Position numbers and translations under genes: made by a program. Positions 1 through 10,254 of a DNA stretch of 32,434 nt are shown piece after piece. The notes under the pieces were generated by a model. That model did no database searches. It worked only from the letters and a program-made list of their open reading frames with translations, and was not told where the DNA came from. How positions within the stretch are numbered: the stretch's first letter is position 1; the number at the start of each line of letters is the position of its first letter. The stretch is taken from NCBI RefSeq assembly GCF_001758365.1, contig NZ_LZFO01000031.1, positions 1-32,434 on the forward strand, read 5' to 3'. This stretch comes from Clostridium acetireducens DSM 10703. GTDB taxonomy: Bacteria; Bacillota; Clostridia; Clostridiales; Clostridiaceae.

Positions 1-125
1 GCCTAATCGGCCGCAAAAACTGTTACCAATTTTTGTATTGTTCGTTCTTTGAGCAATGCCTTTTTGTCATACATTTTTTTAAAAATAAACTTTTAAAAAT
101 TTTTTATTGACTTTTACTAGCTGGT
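1..125. other. Unassigned left edge
   Basis: No recognisable gene. The minus strand holds a 23-codon open frame (ATG at 74, stop at 3) with no convincing ribosome binding site, and I do not recognise the peptide. The similarity to the right-hand ATPase/lipoprotein module starts only at about 126, so this piece lies outside the duplicated segment and marks the point where the left ATPase copy was cut. Confidence 0.4.
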
Positions 126-1192
126 CTTATAAATATCTGGATAAATTATATTTATATCTATAATTTCTTCAATCGATAACCCTTTCATTAATTTTATAAT
201 ATTCTTTTGAATATTTATATTTGAATTTTTAATAACATCCTGTATTACATCATTGCTACTTGTATTAAGCCAATAAGCTTGAGGAACAGCATCTTTATTG
301 TCAATATAATTTATTATAGACCAAGGATTATACATTTCTGTTTTGCCTAAAATATATCCATCATACCATTCTTTTACTATTTCTAATCCTTCTTCTCTAC
401 CATAATATTTTAATACTTCAATTATTTCATCTTCAGTAAATCCAAAATACTCACTGTATTGATTATCTAATATTGTGCGGACTTTAAGATTATTCATTCC
501 ACTAAATGTACTTTCTTTTCCAATTCTCAATATTCCTGTCATAATAGAAAAGCTAATGTGATTATTATCTTTTACAGCTCCACTTAACCAATTACGAATA
601 AATTCTATTATTTTGTCATAAAATCCATTTGTATAACCGCTTTGTATTGGAAAATCATATTCGTCTAAAAGCAAAATTGGTGCAACACTATAATGTTTAT
701 CTAAATACTCTGTTAAGTATTTCAATGAATTTTCATAATCACTTTCTGAAGCAATTCCTGTACGAATTTTGTTAAAAGTTTCTTTTTCAATTTCCGTTAA
801 ACGCTCACTATTAGCCAATAAAGCAAATCTATCGTATTCTTCTTCTATACACTTTTTAATTTTATTATAAGTCATTTCCCAATTGCTATTTTTAGTATCC
901 TTTAATGTAATAAATATAACAGGATATTTACCTTGATTTTTTGTATATACATTATTTTGACTAAATATTTTCAAACCTTTAAATAAATATGATTTATCTT
1001 TTTCTGATTTTTCAAAGAATACTTTAGCATACTCATATTTATAGTTTTACCAAAACGTCTTGGACGTGTTAATAATATAACTTTTGAACCGTCATCTAAT
1101 ATTTCTTTTATTAATAATGTTTTATCTATGTGATAATAATTATTTTCAATAATTTCTTTAAAATTACTTATTACAATAGGCATTTTTTTCAC
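126..1192 (-). pseudogene. AAA-ATPase/PD-(D/E)XK family gene, frameshifted and truncated (left copy)
   Basis: This is a second copy of the gene at 26742-28298. It starts at a GTG (1192) behind GAGGGTG. The first part carries the P-loop segment TRPRRFGKT. Near 1016-1020 it has lost one A relative to the right copy (AAAGAATAC here, AAAGAAATAC there), so the frame breaks about 60 codons in. The rest stays readable in the other frame down to the peptide IYPDIYK and then diverges from the right copy at about position 126. The last third is missing, including the C-terminal PD-(D/E)XK nuclease domain. The frameshift and the missing end both argue for a dead gene, although an isolated fragment could still be translated. 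Confidence 0.85.
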
Positions 1193-1580
1193 ATGTAACA
1201 CCCTCTTTGGCATATGTATTTTTATTATATCATAACAAATTATGATTATACTATTTTATAAATTCATAAAAAAATAAGCAATGATTTTAGTATATTGTAT
1301 TGTTCAACTAGATATGGAGTGAACATCTCTATAAAATTTCAATATATCTTATGTATATATTTATATAGTAAAATAAAGTTAATAAAATTAACTTTACTCC
1401 TTGATATAAGCAGGTTTAGAATATACTTTGAAAATTTTAACTAACAAATTTTCACAATAACATTTAAATAATTTTTGACTTCAAAAAATTGTAGAAATTA
1501 TTACCTAAAGTTTTTATTTTACAAAAACCATATAAAACTGTATAATATTATCATATAATACTAATTTAGGAGGTATCATA
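1193..1580. other. Divergent intergenic region with conserved 9-bp inverted repeat
   Basis: About 390 AT-rich bases between the leftward ATPase pseudogene and the rightward lipoprotein gene. It holds a perfect inverted repeat, AAAGTTAAT-aaa-ATTAACTTT, at 1375-1395, kept unchanged in the right-hand copy (28480-28500). It could be an operator or a small hairpin. TATAAT-like boxes for leftward transcription are present, but no good -35 was found for them. No RNA gene or further reading frame was recognised. Confidence 0.5.
1518..1546 (+). promoter_or_regulatory. Sigma-A type promoter of the left lipoprotein gene
   Basis: TTTACA (1518-1523), 17 bp, TATAAT (1541-1546), followed by TAGGAGG just before the ATG at 1581. 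The same arrangement is kept in the right copy at 28622-28650. Confidence 0.75.
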
Positions 1581-2402
1581 ATGAAATTAAAAAAACTTAT
1601 AACAATATCTATTTTTACACTTATTATAGGATTGTTAGTTGGATGTGGCGGTAATAGTAGTACTAGTACAAGCTCAAAAACAAATTCAAAACCATTAAGT
1701 CAAGAAGAAGTTCAACATATGTTTTCCAACCCAGATAAATTCAAGGGAAGAAGTATAGACATTTATGCTAAAATTTTTGTTGAACCTGAAAAAGATGATA
1801 ACGGAACTTACTTACAAGCCTATGCAGATCCTAAGTCTTTATCTAAAAATATTTTAATTAAAATTAATGACCCAAAATTAGACGTTAAAAATGAAGATAT
1901 AATACATATTGTCGGTAAAATCGAGAAAAAATTTGAAGGTGAAAACGCTTTAGGTGGTAAAGTTACCGCTCCAGTTATAACTGCTGACAAAATTGAAAAA
2001 GCTGATTATGCAGAAGCATTTGCTCCAGCACTTAAAACTATAGATATTAATAAAGAAACGAATCAAAATGGATATGTGTTAAAACTTAATAAAGTTGAAA
2101 TAGCTAAGGATGAAACTAGAGCTTATGTAACTGTAACTAATAATACTAAAGATAAGATAAATTTCTATACTTTTAATAGTAAGTTAGTTCAGGGAACTAA
2201 ACAAATTCAAGAAGGTGAAAATTACCAAGGTAACTATAAACAAATTAACGATGAAATAATGCCTGGAGTTAAAGAAGAAGGTATAGTTTTATTTAAACAA
2301 GTAGATCCTAAAGGCGATAATTTAAAGCTACATTTTGAAGGTTCTTCTGAAAATTATGAATTACATTTTGAACCTTTCACTTTTGAAGTTAAATTAAAAT
2401 AA
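1581..2402 (+). CDS. Putative membrane-anchored lipoprotein (left copy)
   Basis: A 273-residue protein with a lipoprotein signal peptide: basic start MKLKKL, a hydrophobic stretch, and the lipobox LVGC with the acylated Cys at about residue 22, followed by a Ser/Thr/Asn-rich linker. It should be anchored to the outer face of the membrane. Residues ~42-130 (SNPDKFKGR..., HIVGKIEKKFEG) look like an OB-fold/tRNA_anti-like domain. Residues ~140-270 (KLNKVEIAKDETRAYVTVTNNTKDKI) resemble the DUF4352 beta-sandwich found in many Gram-positive lipoproteins. ATG 1581 follows TAGGAGG at good spacing. It is nearly identical to the protein at 28685-29512, lacking two linker residues. The function is unknown. 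Nothing ties it to CRISPR except that it is part of the duplicated flanking module. Confidence 0.85.
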   Translation: MKLKKLITISIFTLIIGLLVGCGGNSSTSTSSKTNSKPLSQEEVQHMFSNPDKFKGRSIDIYAKIFVEPEKDDNGTYLQAYADPKSLSKNILIKINDPKLDVKNEDIIHIVGKIEKKFEGENALGGKVTAPVITADKIEKADYAEAFAPALKTIDINKETNQNGYVLKLNKVEIAKDETRAYVTVTNNTKDKINFYTFNSKLVQGTKQIQEGENYQGNYKQINDEIMPGVKEEGIVLFKQVDPKGDNLKLHFEGSSENYELHFEPFTFEVKLK

Positions 2403-2457
2403 AGAAATTATAGTTTTAAATTTTAACTCATGATTTTAGTAAAAGGATTTTGATAAA

Positions 2458-2498
2458 AAAGTGCAAAACAAACTCTTTTGGAATTTATTTTGCACTTT
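2458..2498 (+). terminator. Rho-independent terminator of the left lipoprotein gene
   Basis: A long stem AAAGTGCAAAACAAA / TTTATTTTGCACTTT (arms 2458-2472 and 2484-2498, one mismatch) with an 11-nt loop. T-rich sequence lies on both sides, so it can also stop leftward transcripts coming out of array 1. Confidence 0.8.
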
Positions 2499-2509
2499 AA
2501 TTTCTTGTC

Positions 2510-2548
2510 GTTTCAGTTATGTAAAATAATCTTAGGTATTCTAAAAAT
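2510..2548 (-). repeat. Decayed terminal CRISPR repeat at the leader-distal end of array 1
   Basis: The right half (TTAGGTATTCTAAAAAT) is an almost intact repeat half. The left half has only GTTTCA-GTT and then unrelated bases, giving 39 instead of 30 nt. It is followed by 37 nt (2549-2585), exactly a spacer length, before the first recognisable full repeat at 2586. It is best read as the oldest repeat, worn down at the trailer end. Confidence 0.65.
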
Positions 2549-2585
2549 CTGCTTATTTATGCCTTTACTTAAATGTCGTTACCCT

Positions 2586-5500
2586 GTTTCAATTCCTTAT
2601 ATATATTCTAAAAATGCAAACATAGTGATATCAACGGTTTACAAGGTTTAGTTTCAATTCCTTATAGGTATTCTAAAAATGTTTAAGCTAAATAATATAA
2701 TAGATAATATTACAGGGTTTCAATTCCTTATAGGTATTCTAAAAATTTTAAATCCACCAGTATGGTGGTTATTAAGGGAGGAAGTTTCAATTCCTTATAG
2801 GTATTCTAAAAATGTGTACTATTTTAGTGTGGTAGAATATTTGTAATTTGGTTTCAATTCCTTATAGGTATTCTAAAAATGTGTACTATTTTAGTGTGGT
2901 AGAATATTTGTAATTTGGTTTCAATTCCTTATAGGTATTCTAAAAATCTGTAAGAGTTTCTGCATTATGTTTCTGTCTTTCAAGGTTTCAATTCCTTATA
3001 GGTATTCTAAAAATACAGCATAGTTTAATGGAGAGTCAAGAAAGTTTATGTTTCAATTCCTTATAGGTATTCTAAAAATGTACGGTTTATGCTAGTGGTG
3101 CAGATTTACAAAATGCGTTTCAATTCCTTATAGGTATTCTAAAAATTTTTCTCCCTAACATCGTTGTGCAATACGTAAACTGTGTTTCAATTCCTTATAG
3201 GTATTCTAAAAATAGATATTGGTGTGGTGACAAAAATCAATTTGTTGGAAGTTTCAATTCCTTATAGGTATTCTAAAAATCTAATTCTCCAGCACTTGCT
3301 AAATCTAAAAGTCCTGGGTTTCAATTCCTTATAGGTATTCTAAAAATAAGTTATTTCCATCTTCTTTTTCTAATGGGAGAATAGTTTCAATTCCTTATAG
3401 GTATTCTAAAAATGACAAGTTGTCGTAATGGAGATGGACAAAATGACGGTTTCAATTCCTTATAGGTATTCTAAAAATAAATATCGTAGGAAAGGAAAAG
3501 ATGAGAGAATTTCAAGTTTCAATTCCTTATAGGTATTCTAAAAATAAAAATAATCAAGTTAAAACAACAAGGTAAAACAGAGTTTCAATTCCTTATAGGT
3601 ATTCTAAAAATTAGAGACGCTTTAATTGAAGAAATGAAAAAGAAAAAGTTTCAATTCCTTATAGGTATTCTAAAAATGAACATGCGAATGAAGTTGACTG
3701 GGAAAGCGGAGAAGTGTTTCAATTCCTTATAGGTATTCTAAAAATCCCACCCGTGAACCTGGCACTATTTTAAAATTGATTGTTTCAATTCCTTATAGGT
3801 ATTCTAAAAATAAGAAAAATTAAAGCTTATTAACGAAGTATTTGAAGAGTTTCAATTCCTTATAGGTATTCTAAAAATGTATATACTAATATATCATATA
3901 CATATGAAAAAATGTTTCAATTCCTTATAGGTATTCTAAAAATAACATATTTTACATTGTTTCCAATAGAATTTTAAATGTTTCAATTCCTTATAGGTAT
4001 TCTAAAAATGAACTGAATAAATTGTCTTCATATCATCATAATCTAGTTTCAATTCCTTATAGGTATTCTAAAAATTAATTAAGAAGAATAACAATGGAAA
4101 ATACAAAATATGTTTCAATTCCTTATAGGTATTCTAAAAATGTTGCAAAATGGTTAGAAACAAAAGAGAGTTATTTATAGTTTCAATTCCTTATAGGTAT
4201 TCTAAAAATTTAATAAAGACGATTTCTATGCGTGTGACTTGTTAATGTTTCAATTCCTTATAGGTATTCTAAAAATCGCTTTCTATGTTTTAAATTGCAT
4301 TTAGGTATCCAGGTTTCAATTCCTTATAGGTATTCTAAAAATCCAAAATAGATTAGATGAACTAGAATCTAAATCTGTTTCAATTCCTTATAGGTATTCT
4401 AAAAATTTATTATAGAGGAAAACATGAAATATTAAAAAGAACAAGTTTCAATTCCTTATAGGTATTCTAAAAATTTTGTAAGGTTATTATATTTTACCTC
4501 TTCAGTATCTTGTTTCAATTCCTTATAGGTATTCTAAAAATAATTTAACAATAGAAGGGAAAGAGTTGTATTCTTACATGTTTCAATTCCTTATAGGTAT
4601 TCTAAAAATCAAGAGGAGACTTCACAGAATTTGCAGAACTAGAGAAGTTTCAATTCCTTATAGGTATTCTAAAAATCTTTAGCAAAATTAATAACATTTT
4701 TAATTTTTGCTCTGTTTCAATTCCTTATAGGTATTCTAAAAATGCATTGCTTAACCTCCAAACCTCCAAAAATATTTATGGTTTCAATTCCTTATAGGTA
4801 TTCTAAAAATGCATTGAAAAGAAAGGATATAGATGTTGTAGAGAAGTTTCAATTCCTTATAGGTATTCTAAAAATGTTTATTGTTAATTGATTGTGATTG
4901 TATAGACGAGTTTCAATTCCTTATAGGTATTCTAAAAATAATTACATTTATAAAAACAATCATCTAAAAATTTTTTGTTTCAATTCCTTATAGGTATTCT
5001 AAAAATGCAGTTAAAGTTTTTAATTAGATATTATTAGTTTAGTTTCAATTCCTTATAGGTATTCTAAAAATTAGCAGTTATACAAATGTATGTTCTATTA
5101 TGTACTAGTTTCAATTCCTTATAGGTATTCTAAAAATAAAATAATTTTTATAATTCTATTAATTATGAAATTAAGTTTCAATTCCTTATAGGTATTCTAA
5201 AAATGCTTTTTTCCACAGTTCACCACCGTGTGTATATTTAGTTTCAATTCCTTATAGGTATTCTAAAAATAAATTAGGAGGAATACAAAAATGGAAAAAA
5301 ACAATTGTTTCAATTCCTTATAGGTATTCTAAAAATTGATAATTGTAAAACTATAGTAAATTTTCATAGCTCGTTTCAATTCCTTATAGGTATTCTAAAA
5401 ATAAGTTGAAAACTGATTTTTAACATGAAGGGTAATTTGTTTCAATTCCTTATAGGTATTCTAAAAATCAATAATAAAATTAAATTTATTAGATAGCATC

Positions 5501-8500
5501 AATATGTTTCAATTCCTTATAGGTATTCTAAAAATATTCACACTACTTGACCATCATCCTACGGCTTTAGAATGTTTCAATTCCTTATAGGTATTCTAAA
5601 AATATGTATATATTTGTGGGAAGTATATACAAGGTGGAAGTTTCAATTCCTTATAGGTATTCTAAAAATGAGTTATTTTTGGTGAACAATATCATTCAGA
5701 ATTAGGGTTTCAATTCCTTATAGGTATTCTAAAAATTTATGTATATATGTTTAGTGTTAGTGGTTTATAAAGTTTCAATTCCTTATAGGTATTCTAAAAA
5801 TTTACATTGCTACCACAATTAAAAGACCTTACAAACGTGTTTCAATTCCTTATAGGTATTCTAAAAATATTTATATCCTATTAAATCATAATCATCATTG
5901 TATGTGTTTCAATTCCTTATAGGTATTCTAAAAATCATATATAGCCATTTGTATATCATACCCATAGTATTTTAGTTTCAATTCCTTATAGGTATTCTAA
6001 AAATTCATATATTCTATAATTGTTCTGGTTAAGAATAAGGAGTTTCAATTCCTTATAGGTATTCTAAAAATTGAAGCAGTTGGATTTGAAGTAGATAGAG
6101 AAAAACGTTTCAATTCCTTATAGGTATTCTAAAAATTTTTTAATTCAAAGATTCATGGTGCAGCTTCAAAATAGTTTCAATTCCTTATAGGTATTCTAAA
6201 AATTCGAAACTTCCTATGATTTCATTTCTAATTTTCCCACGTTTCAATTCCTTATAGGTATTCTAAAAATAGAAAAACAAAAAAATAAAAGAATATGCAA
6301 TAAAAAAGTTTCAATTCCTTATAGGTATTCTAAAAATGCTTTTGGTAACGCTCAAGCTATTTTAAAAAATAGTGTTTCAATTCCTTATAGGTATTCTAAA
6401 AATTGAAAAAATTTGTTGAGGATGATACAAACTCAACAAAGTTTCAATTCCTTATAGGTATTCTAAAAATGTCTAATATGTCAGATGGCAAAAGTGATGG
6501 TTTTGTATGTTTCAATTCCTTATAGGTATTCTAAAAATAAGTAATTTTATATTTTGTATTTATTTACATTAGCTTAGTTTCAATTCCTTATAGGTATTCT
6601 AAAAATTAAATATCTTCATCATAAAGATATAATTTCAATAAAGTTTCAATTCCTTATAGGTATTCTAAAAATACGATACTTATGCACAAATGGCATTACA
6701 AAGTAGAGTGTTTCAATTCCTTATAGGTATTCTAAAAATGGATACCGAGGTATGTGTATTTGCAGAATACTTTATAGGTTTCAATTCCTTATAGGTATTC
6801 TAAAAATACTTTATTTGCCCACTCTAATTGTTGTAGCGTTTTCCCGTTTCAATTCCTTATAGGTATTCTAAAAATATCCGCTTTAGCTTGACTTATTGCA
6901 TTATATATATGTTTCAATTCCTTATAGGTATTCTAAAAATTAGGAAGTTCTTTTTTTTCTCCCTTTTATCGTTGTGTTTCAATTCCTTATAGGTATTCTA
7001 AAAATAGAACGAACATAAGACATAGTTTGGAAAGAGAAAAAAAGTTTCAATTCCTTATAGGTATTCTAAAAATACGGAATGTCTTGGGGGGCAATAGGAG
7101 AATTAAATAGTTTCAATTCCTTATAGGTATTCTAAAAATTTTTGAAAAGATGTTAGAATTAGAGGAAAATTTCAACTCGTTTCAATTCCTTATAGGTATT
7201 CTAAAAATTATCAAAGTAATAAGAATATTTTAGAAGGAATTGAAGAAGTTTCAATTCCTTATAGGTATTCTAAAAATTCTCCTACTATCCTATAGCTATT
7301 TTCTTTTAGTTCTTGGTTTCAATTCCTTATAGGTATTCTAAAAATGCAATCAAAAACCAAGAGAAATAGGTGCTGAAGGAGATAGTTTCAATTCCTTATA
7401 GGTATTCTAAAAATCCGCCTTGGCATAATACCAAATTACATTCATTTCCAGTTTCAATTCCTTATAGGTATTCTAAAAATAGGTGTACATGGTAGAGATG
7501 GACATAAGCTAGATATTAAACGTTTCAATTCCTTATAGGTATTCTAAAAATGAAGAGATGCTAGAACTAGAAGACAATTATAATTCGTTTCAATTCCTTA
7601 TAGGTATTCTAAAAATTTTTATATCTTCTATATCCTTTGATTTAGTAATTTGTTTCAATTCCTTATAGGTATTCTAAAAATTTTCCTAGATATTATTGGA
7701 AAAATATAATAAATCAATAGTTTCAATTCCTTATAGGTATTCTAAAAATTAAAGGTTAATGGGGTTTTTAAAATACCACCATTTTCAGTTTCAATTCCTT
7801 ATAGGTATTCTAAAAATTATCTATCAACGGAGGTGGTTATACAGATAGAAAAAAGTTTCAATTCCTTATAGGTATTCTAAAAATCAATAGGATAAAAATT
7901 ATGACAATCCATACCTACATTGTTTCAATTCCTTATAGGTATTCTAAAAATTAACAGAACCTATTTTATAGATAGCAAACAATATAAGTTTCAATTCCTT
8001 ATAGGTATTCTAAAAATAAGATAATGAATTGTTTAATCAATTAAAAGATTTAACGTTTCAATTCCTTATAGGTATTCTAAAAATATGCAGAAAAAGAATC
8101 TGTTTCAAACGTGTATCTAACGTTTCAATTCCTTATAGGTATTCTAAAAATGGAAATAAGTTAGGCATTATATCACTCTCCCAACTAGTTTCAATTCCTT
8201 ATAGGTATTCTAAAAATTGTCACTTGTTTATCATCATCATAAGCAATACCATTGTTTCAATTCCTTATAGGTATTCTAAAAATAGACAGAACAGATGAAG
8301 AAGTTTATAACTAATTTGCGTTTCAATTCCTTATAGGTATTCTAAAAATGTATCCTTTATCTGAATGGAATGGACCTGGAACAGTGTTTCAATTCCTTAT
8401 AGGTATTCTAAAAATTAATACAACTTAGAGAAGGTAATAAAAAAGAAATACAGTTTCAATTCCTTATAGGTATTCTAAAAATCAAATACTCTTTTTTCTA

Positions 8501-8814
8501 CTACCTCTGTCTTTTCTCCGTTTCAATTCCTTATAGGTATTCTAAAAATAACTTCTCCTACTGAATTTTCATATTGAGTAGCTTTGTTTCAATTCCTTAT
8601 AGGTATTCTAAAAATAAGATATAGAGCAGTTAGAAAGCTTTACGGAAGAGTAGTTTCAATTCCTTATAGGTATTCTAAAAATCCTATAATTCCTTCTTTA
8701 AGGCACTTAGCATTTATATGTTTCAATTCCTTATAGGTATTCTAAAAATGAAACTAGCTTATTAAATCCATACCCAGTTATAATGTTTCAATTCCTTATA
8801 GGTATTCTAAAAAT
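2586..8814 (-). CRISPR. CRISPR array 1, type I-B, 94 repeats / 93 spacers
   Basis: I counted 94 copies of a 30-bp repeat (starts GTTTCAATTCC, ends TATTCTAAAAAT as printed), separated by spacers of 34-41 nt, average period about 66.7. The first copy (2586-2615) is degenerate (TATATATATT instead of TATAGGTATT); all others I read are uniform. The complement of the repeat ends in GGAATTGAAAC, the usual crRNA-handle end, so transcription runs right to left and the youngest spacers are near 8785. The degenerate copy at the left and the AT-rich leader at the right support this. Spacers 2814-2850 and 2881-2917 are identical. The array adjoins cas2 through the leader. Confidence 0.98.
2814..2917 (-). 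repeat. Tandemly duplicated spacer-repeat unit in array 1
   Basis: Two consecutive 37-nt spacers (2814-2850 and 2881-2917, each starting GTGTACTATTTTAG) are identical. This is most simply an internal duplication of one spacer-repeat unit, near the old end of the array. Confidence 0.9.
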
Positions 8815-8857
8815 CCATTTTGCCATTGAAATATAAAGCTTTTTATTTTTTTACTTT

Positions 8858-8883
8858 CTATAAAAATTATAACATTTTTATAG
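8858..8883. promoter_or_regulatory. Perfect 10-bp inverted repeat over the leader -10 box
   Basis: CTATAAAAAT (8858-8867) and ATTTTTATAG (8874-8883) are perfect complements separated by 6 nt that include part of TATAAT. In leader 2 the motif is slightly degraded (one A lost in one arm). It could bind a repressor or an integration host-type protein, or be chance in AT-rich DNA. Confidence 0.45.
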
Positions 8884-8894
8884 AAACATTGGAA
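8866..8894 (-). promoter_or_regulatory. pre-crRNA promoter of array 1
   Basis: On the minus strand, TTCCAA (8889-8894), 17 bp, TATAAT (8866-8871). Spacing and both boxes are unchanged in leader 2 although neighbouring bases differ. This conservation is the main reason for the call. Confidence 0.75.
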
Positions 8895-8909
8895 TAGCTT
8901 AATTTATAA

Positions 8910-8955
8910 AAAAGTCCATCCCCAGAGTTTTTTGCACTATTGGGGGTGGACTTTT
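8910..8955 (-). terminator. Terminator between cas2 and leader 1
   Basis: Arms AAAAGTCCATCCCC (8910-8923) and GGGGGTGGACTTTT (8942-8955) form a 14-bp stem with one G-T pair. Leftward reading gives a run of Ts after the stem. It ends the cas operon, so the array needs its own promoter. A copy sits at 26615-26660. Confidence 0.85.
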
Positions 8956-8957
8956 AT

Positions 8958-9221
8958 TTATAATATGAATTCTTGAGAATTTTTTGATACACCAAGTACT
9001 TCTCTTTTAGAATATTTTGTGCTTTGAAAACTATATATTATTACAGAATCTGTAGACTTATCCATAAGTTTATTTAATTCCATCTTTAACTTTTTTAAGT
9101 TTGCTTCTCCTATTTCTCCTTCAAATACTGAATTTTGTACCCATGTTAAGTATTTTCTACAGGTCTTTAAAGCTCTTCCTACTCTTTTTTGTTCAAAATC
9201 ATATACTAATATTACAAACAT
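8958..9221 (-). CDS. cas2: CRISPR-associated endonuclease Cas2
   Basis: At 87 residues this is the usual Cas2 length. The first strand MFVILVYDF carries the conserved Asp at residue 8, and CRKYLTWVQNSVFEGE is a hallmark segment of type I-B Cas2. Cas2 forms the dimer that bridges two Cas1 dimers in the spacer integration complex; the Asp is conserved but not needed for integration in systems studied. The ATG follows AAGGTGAT. It lies 21 bp after cas1 and is the last gene of the operon, with a terminator directly behind it. A fragment of its 3' end is repeated next to array 2 (26663-26755). Confidence 0.97.
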   Translation of the reverse strand: MFVILVYDFEQKRVGRALKTCRKYLTWVQNSVFEGEIGEANLKKLKMELNKLMDKSTDSVIIYSFQSTKYSKREVLGVSKNSQEFIL

Positions 9222-9242
9222 TTTATCACCTTTTTTATAAAA

Positions 9243-10235
9243 TTACCATTTAGCTACAAAACCTTTGTATTCTTCATTTTCTGTTATATATTTTTGTAAT
9301 TTATAAATTTCTAATCTTATAAGTCTTTTATAACTTACTCTTGTGTTTAAATCCTTATGTTTAATGGTGGTGCTTAATTTTTCATTATATTCTTCTATAA
9401 ACTTCCTTTTCCCTTTTTCATTTAAAATTATTCCTCTCATTTCTTTTTGAAAATCATCCTTTGTTAGCATCTTTTTATTAATTAAAGAAAATATTACTCT
9501 ATCTACTATTATAGGTTTAAATATTTCTGCTATATCTAAATTAAGTGTAAATCTTCTATTATTAGTAGAATGTAAATAACCTATACGTGGATCAAGCTGT
9601 GTTTCATAAATTTCACTTAATACTGTGGTATACATTATAGAATTGCCAAAGCTTATTAATGCATTTATTTTATCTAAAGGTGGTCTTTTGCTCCTTTTTT
9701 CAAAATGAAAATCCTTATTATTCAATATTAAATTAAAACATTTATAATATTCTTCCCTTATATTTCCTTCAAATGCCATGAGTTCTTGTATATTATCTAC
9801 ATCATACATAATCTCTAATTTTTTATTTATGCTATCTATAGCTTCATCTAAGGCACATCCCTTTTTTCTATAATACTTTAAAACTACTAATATATTTTTT
9901 ATAGCTGTAGTTATTATTGACTTTGCTATATCTATTCTTGTTTCATAATTTAAATATTTTTCTGATTGCTTTAAAATAACATATCCAGAATTTAAATGCT
10001 CTCTTGGATAAAATGTTCCTACATAATATTCATAGTAATTAAAAAAATGTATACATATTTCCTTTTGAGATGCATATTCTAAAAATCTTTTATTTAAATC
10101 TACTTCTCCAAAAATCCATATATTATCTAATTCTTCTACGGGAAGATATTTTTTCTTGCCTCCAGTAACAAAAAATACTGTGTTATCTTTTCTTTTAAGT
10201 TCACCATCATTAAAAATATAAATATCCTTCTTCAC
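9243..10235 (-). CDS. cas1: CRISPR-associated integrase Cas1 (type I-B)
   Basis: A 330-residue Cas1 with the N-terminal beta-rich domain and the helical catalytic domain. Metal-binding residues seen are Glu156 (in MAFEGN), His222 (in IGYLHS) and the acidic pair Asp234/Glu237 (in LDIAEIFKP). Cas1 with Cas2 cuts and joins new spacers at the leader-proximal repeat. The start is GTG at 10235, directly behind AGGGAGGGG; no better ATG is nearby. It follows cas4 by 19 bp and precedes cas2 by 21 bp, so the three adaptation genes are very likely cotranscribed. It appears intact, with no reverse transcriptase or other fusion. Confidence 0.98.
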   Translation of the reverse strand: MKKDIYIFNDGELKRKDNTVFFVTGGKKKYLPVEELDNIWIFGEVDLNKRFLEYASQKEICIHFFNYYEYYVGTFYPREHLNSGYVILKQSEKYLNYETRIDIAKSIITTAIKNILVVLKYYRKKGCALDEAIDSINKKLEIMYDVDNIQELMAFEGNIREEYYKCFNLILNNKDFHFEKRSKRPPLDKINALISFGNSIMYTTVLSEIYETQLDPRIGYLHSTNNRRFTLNLDIAEIFKPIIVDRVIFSLINKKMLTKDDFQKEMRGIILNEKGKRKFIEEYNEKLSTTIKHKDLNTRVSYKRLIRLEIYKLQKYITENEEYKGFVAKW

Positions 10236-10254
10236 TTTATCCCCTCCCTATAAT

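Larger units (their letters stand above)
126..2503. repeat. Left copy of ~2.4-kb direct repeat flanking the CRISPR-Cas locus
   Basis: The whole stretch (ATPase 3' part, divergent intergenic region, lipoprotein gene and its terminator) is found again, in the same orientation and highly similar, at 27231-29613. Differences are scattered substitutions and a few small indels (for example the lost A near 1018 and a 6-nt deletion in the lipoprotein linker). The boundaries were placed where base-by-base similarity stops. The copies lie about 27.1 kb apart and bracket both CRISPR arrays and all cas genes. Confidence 0.9.
8815..8909 (-). promoter_or_regulatory. Leader of CRISPR array 1
   Basis: AT-rich, non-coding stretch between the youngest repeat and the cas2-side terminator. 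Reading leftwards it contains the pre-crRNA promoter, then about 50 nt ending in GGCAAAATGG directly against the repeat. The same sequence, with only scattered changes, precedes array 2 (26520-26614). In the type I-B family, this is where Cas1-Cas2 insert new spacers. Confidence 0.85.

Noticed and set aside
2500-2585. Reading the arrays as transcribed rightwards with a leader at the left end
   Set aside because: Degenerate repeats are at this end, the shared AT-rich leaders and promoters are at the right ends, and the complement of the repeat ends in the usual GGAATTGAAAC.
8029-8298. Open frames inside the arrays (also 21427-21615, 22331-22588, 22602-22808, 25874-26068, 26088-26273) with repeated peptides such as QFLIGILKI and VSIPYRYSKN
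   Set aside because: They are translations of the CRISPR repeat in different frames joined through spacers without stops; no ribosome binding sites or family features.
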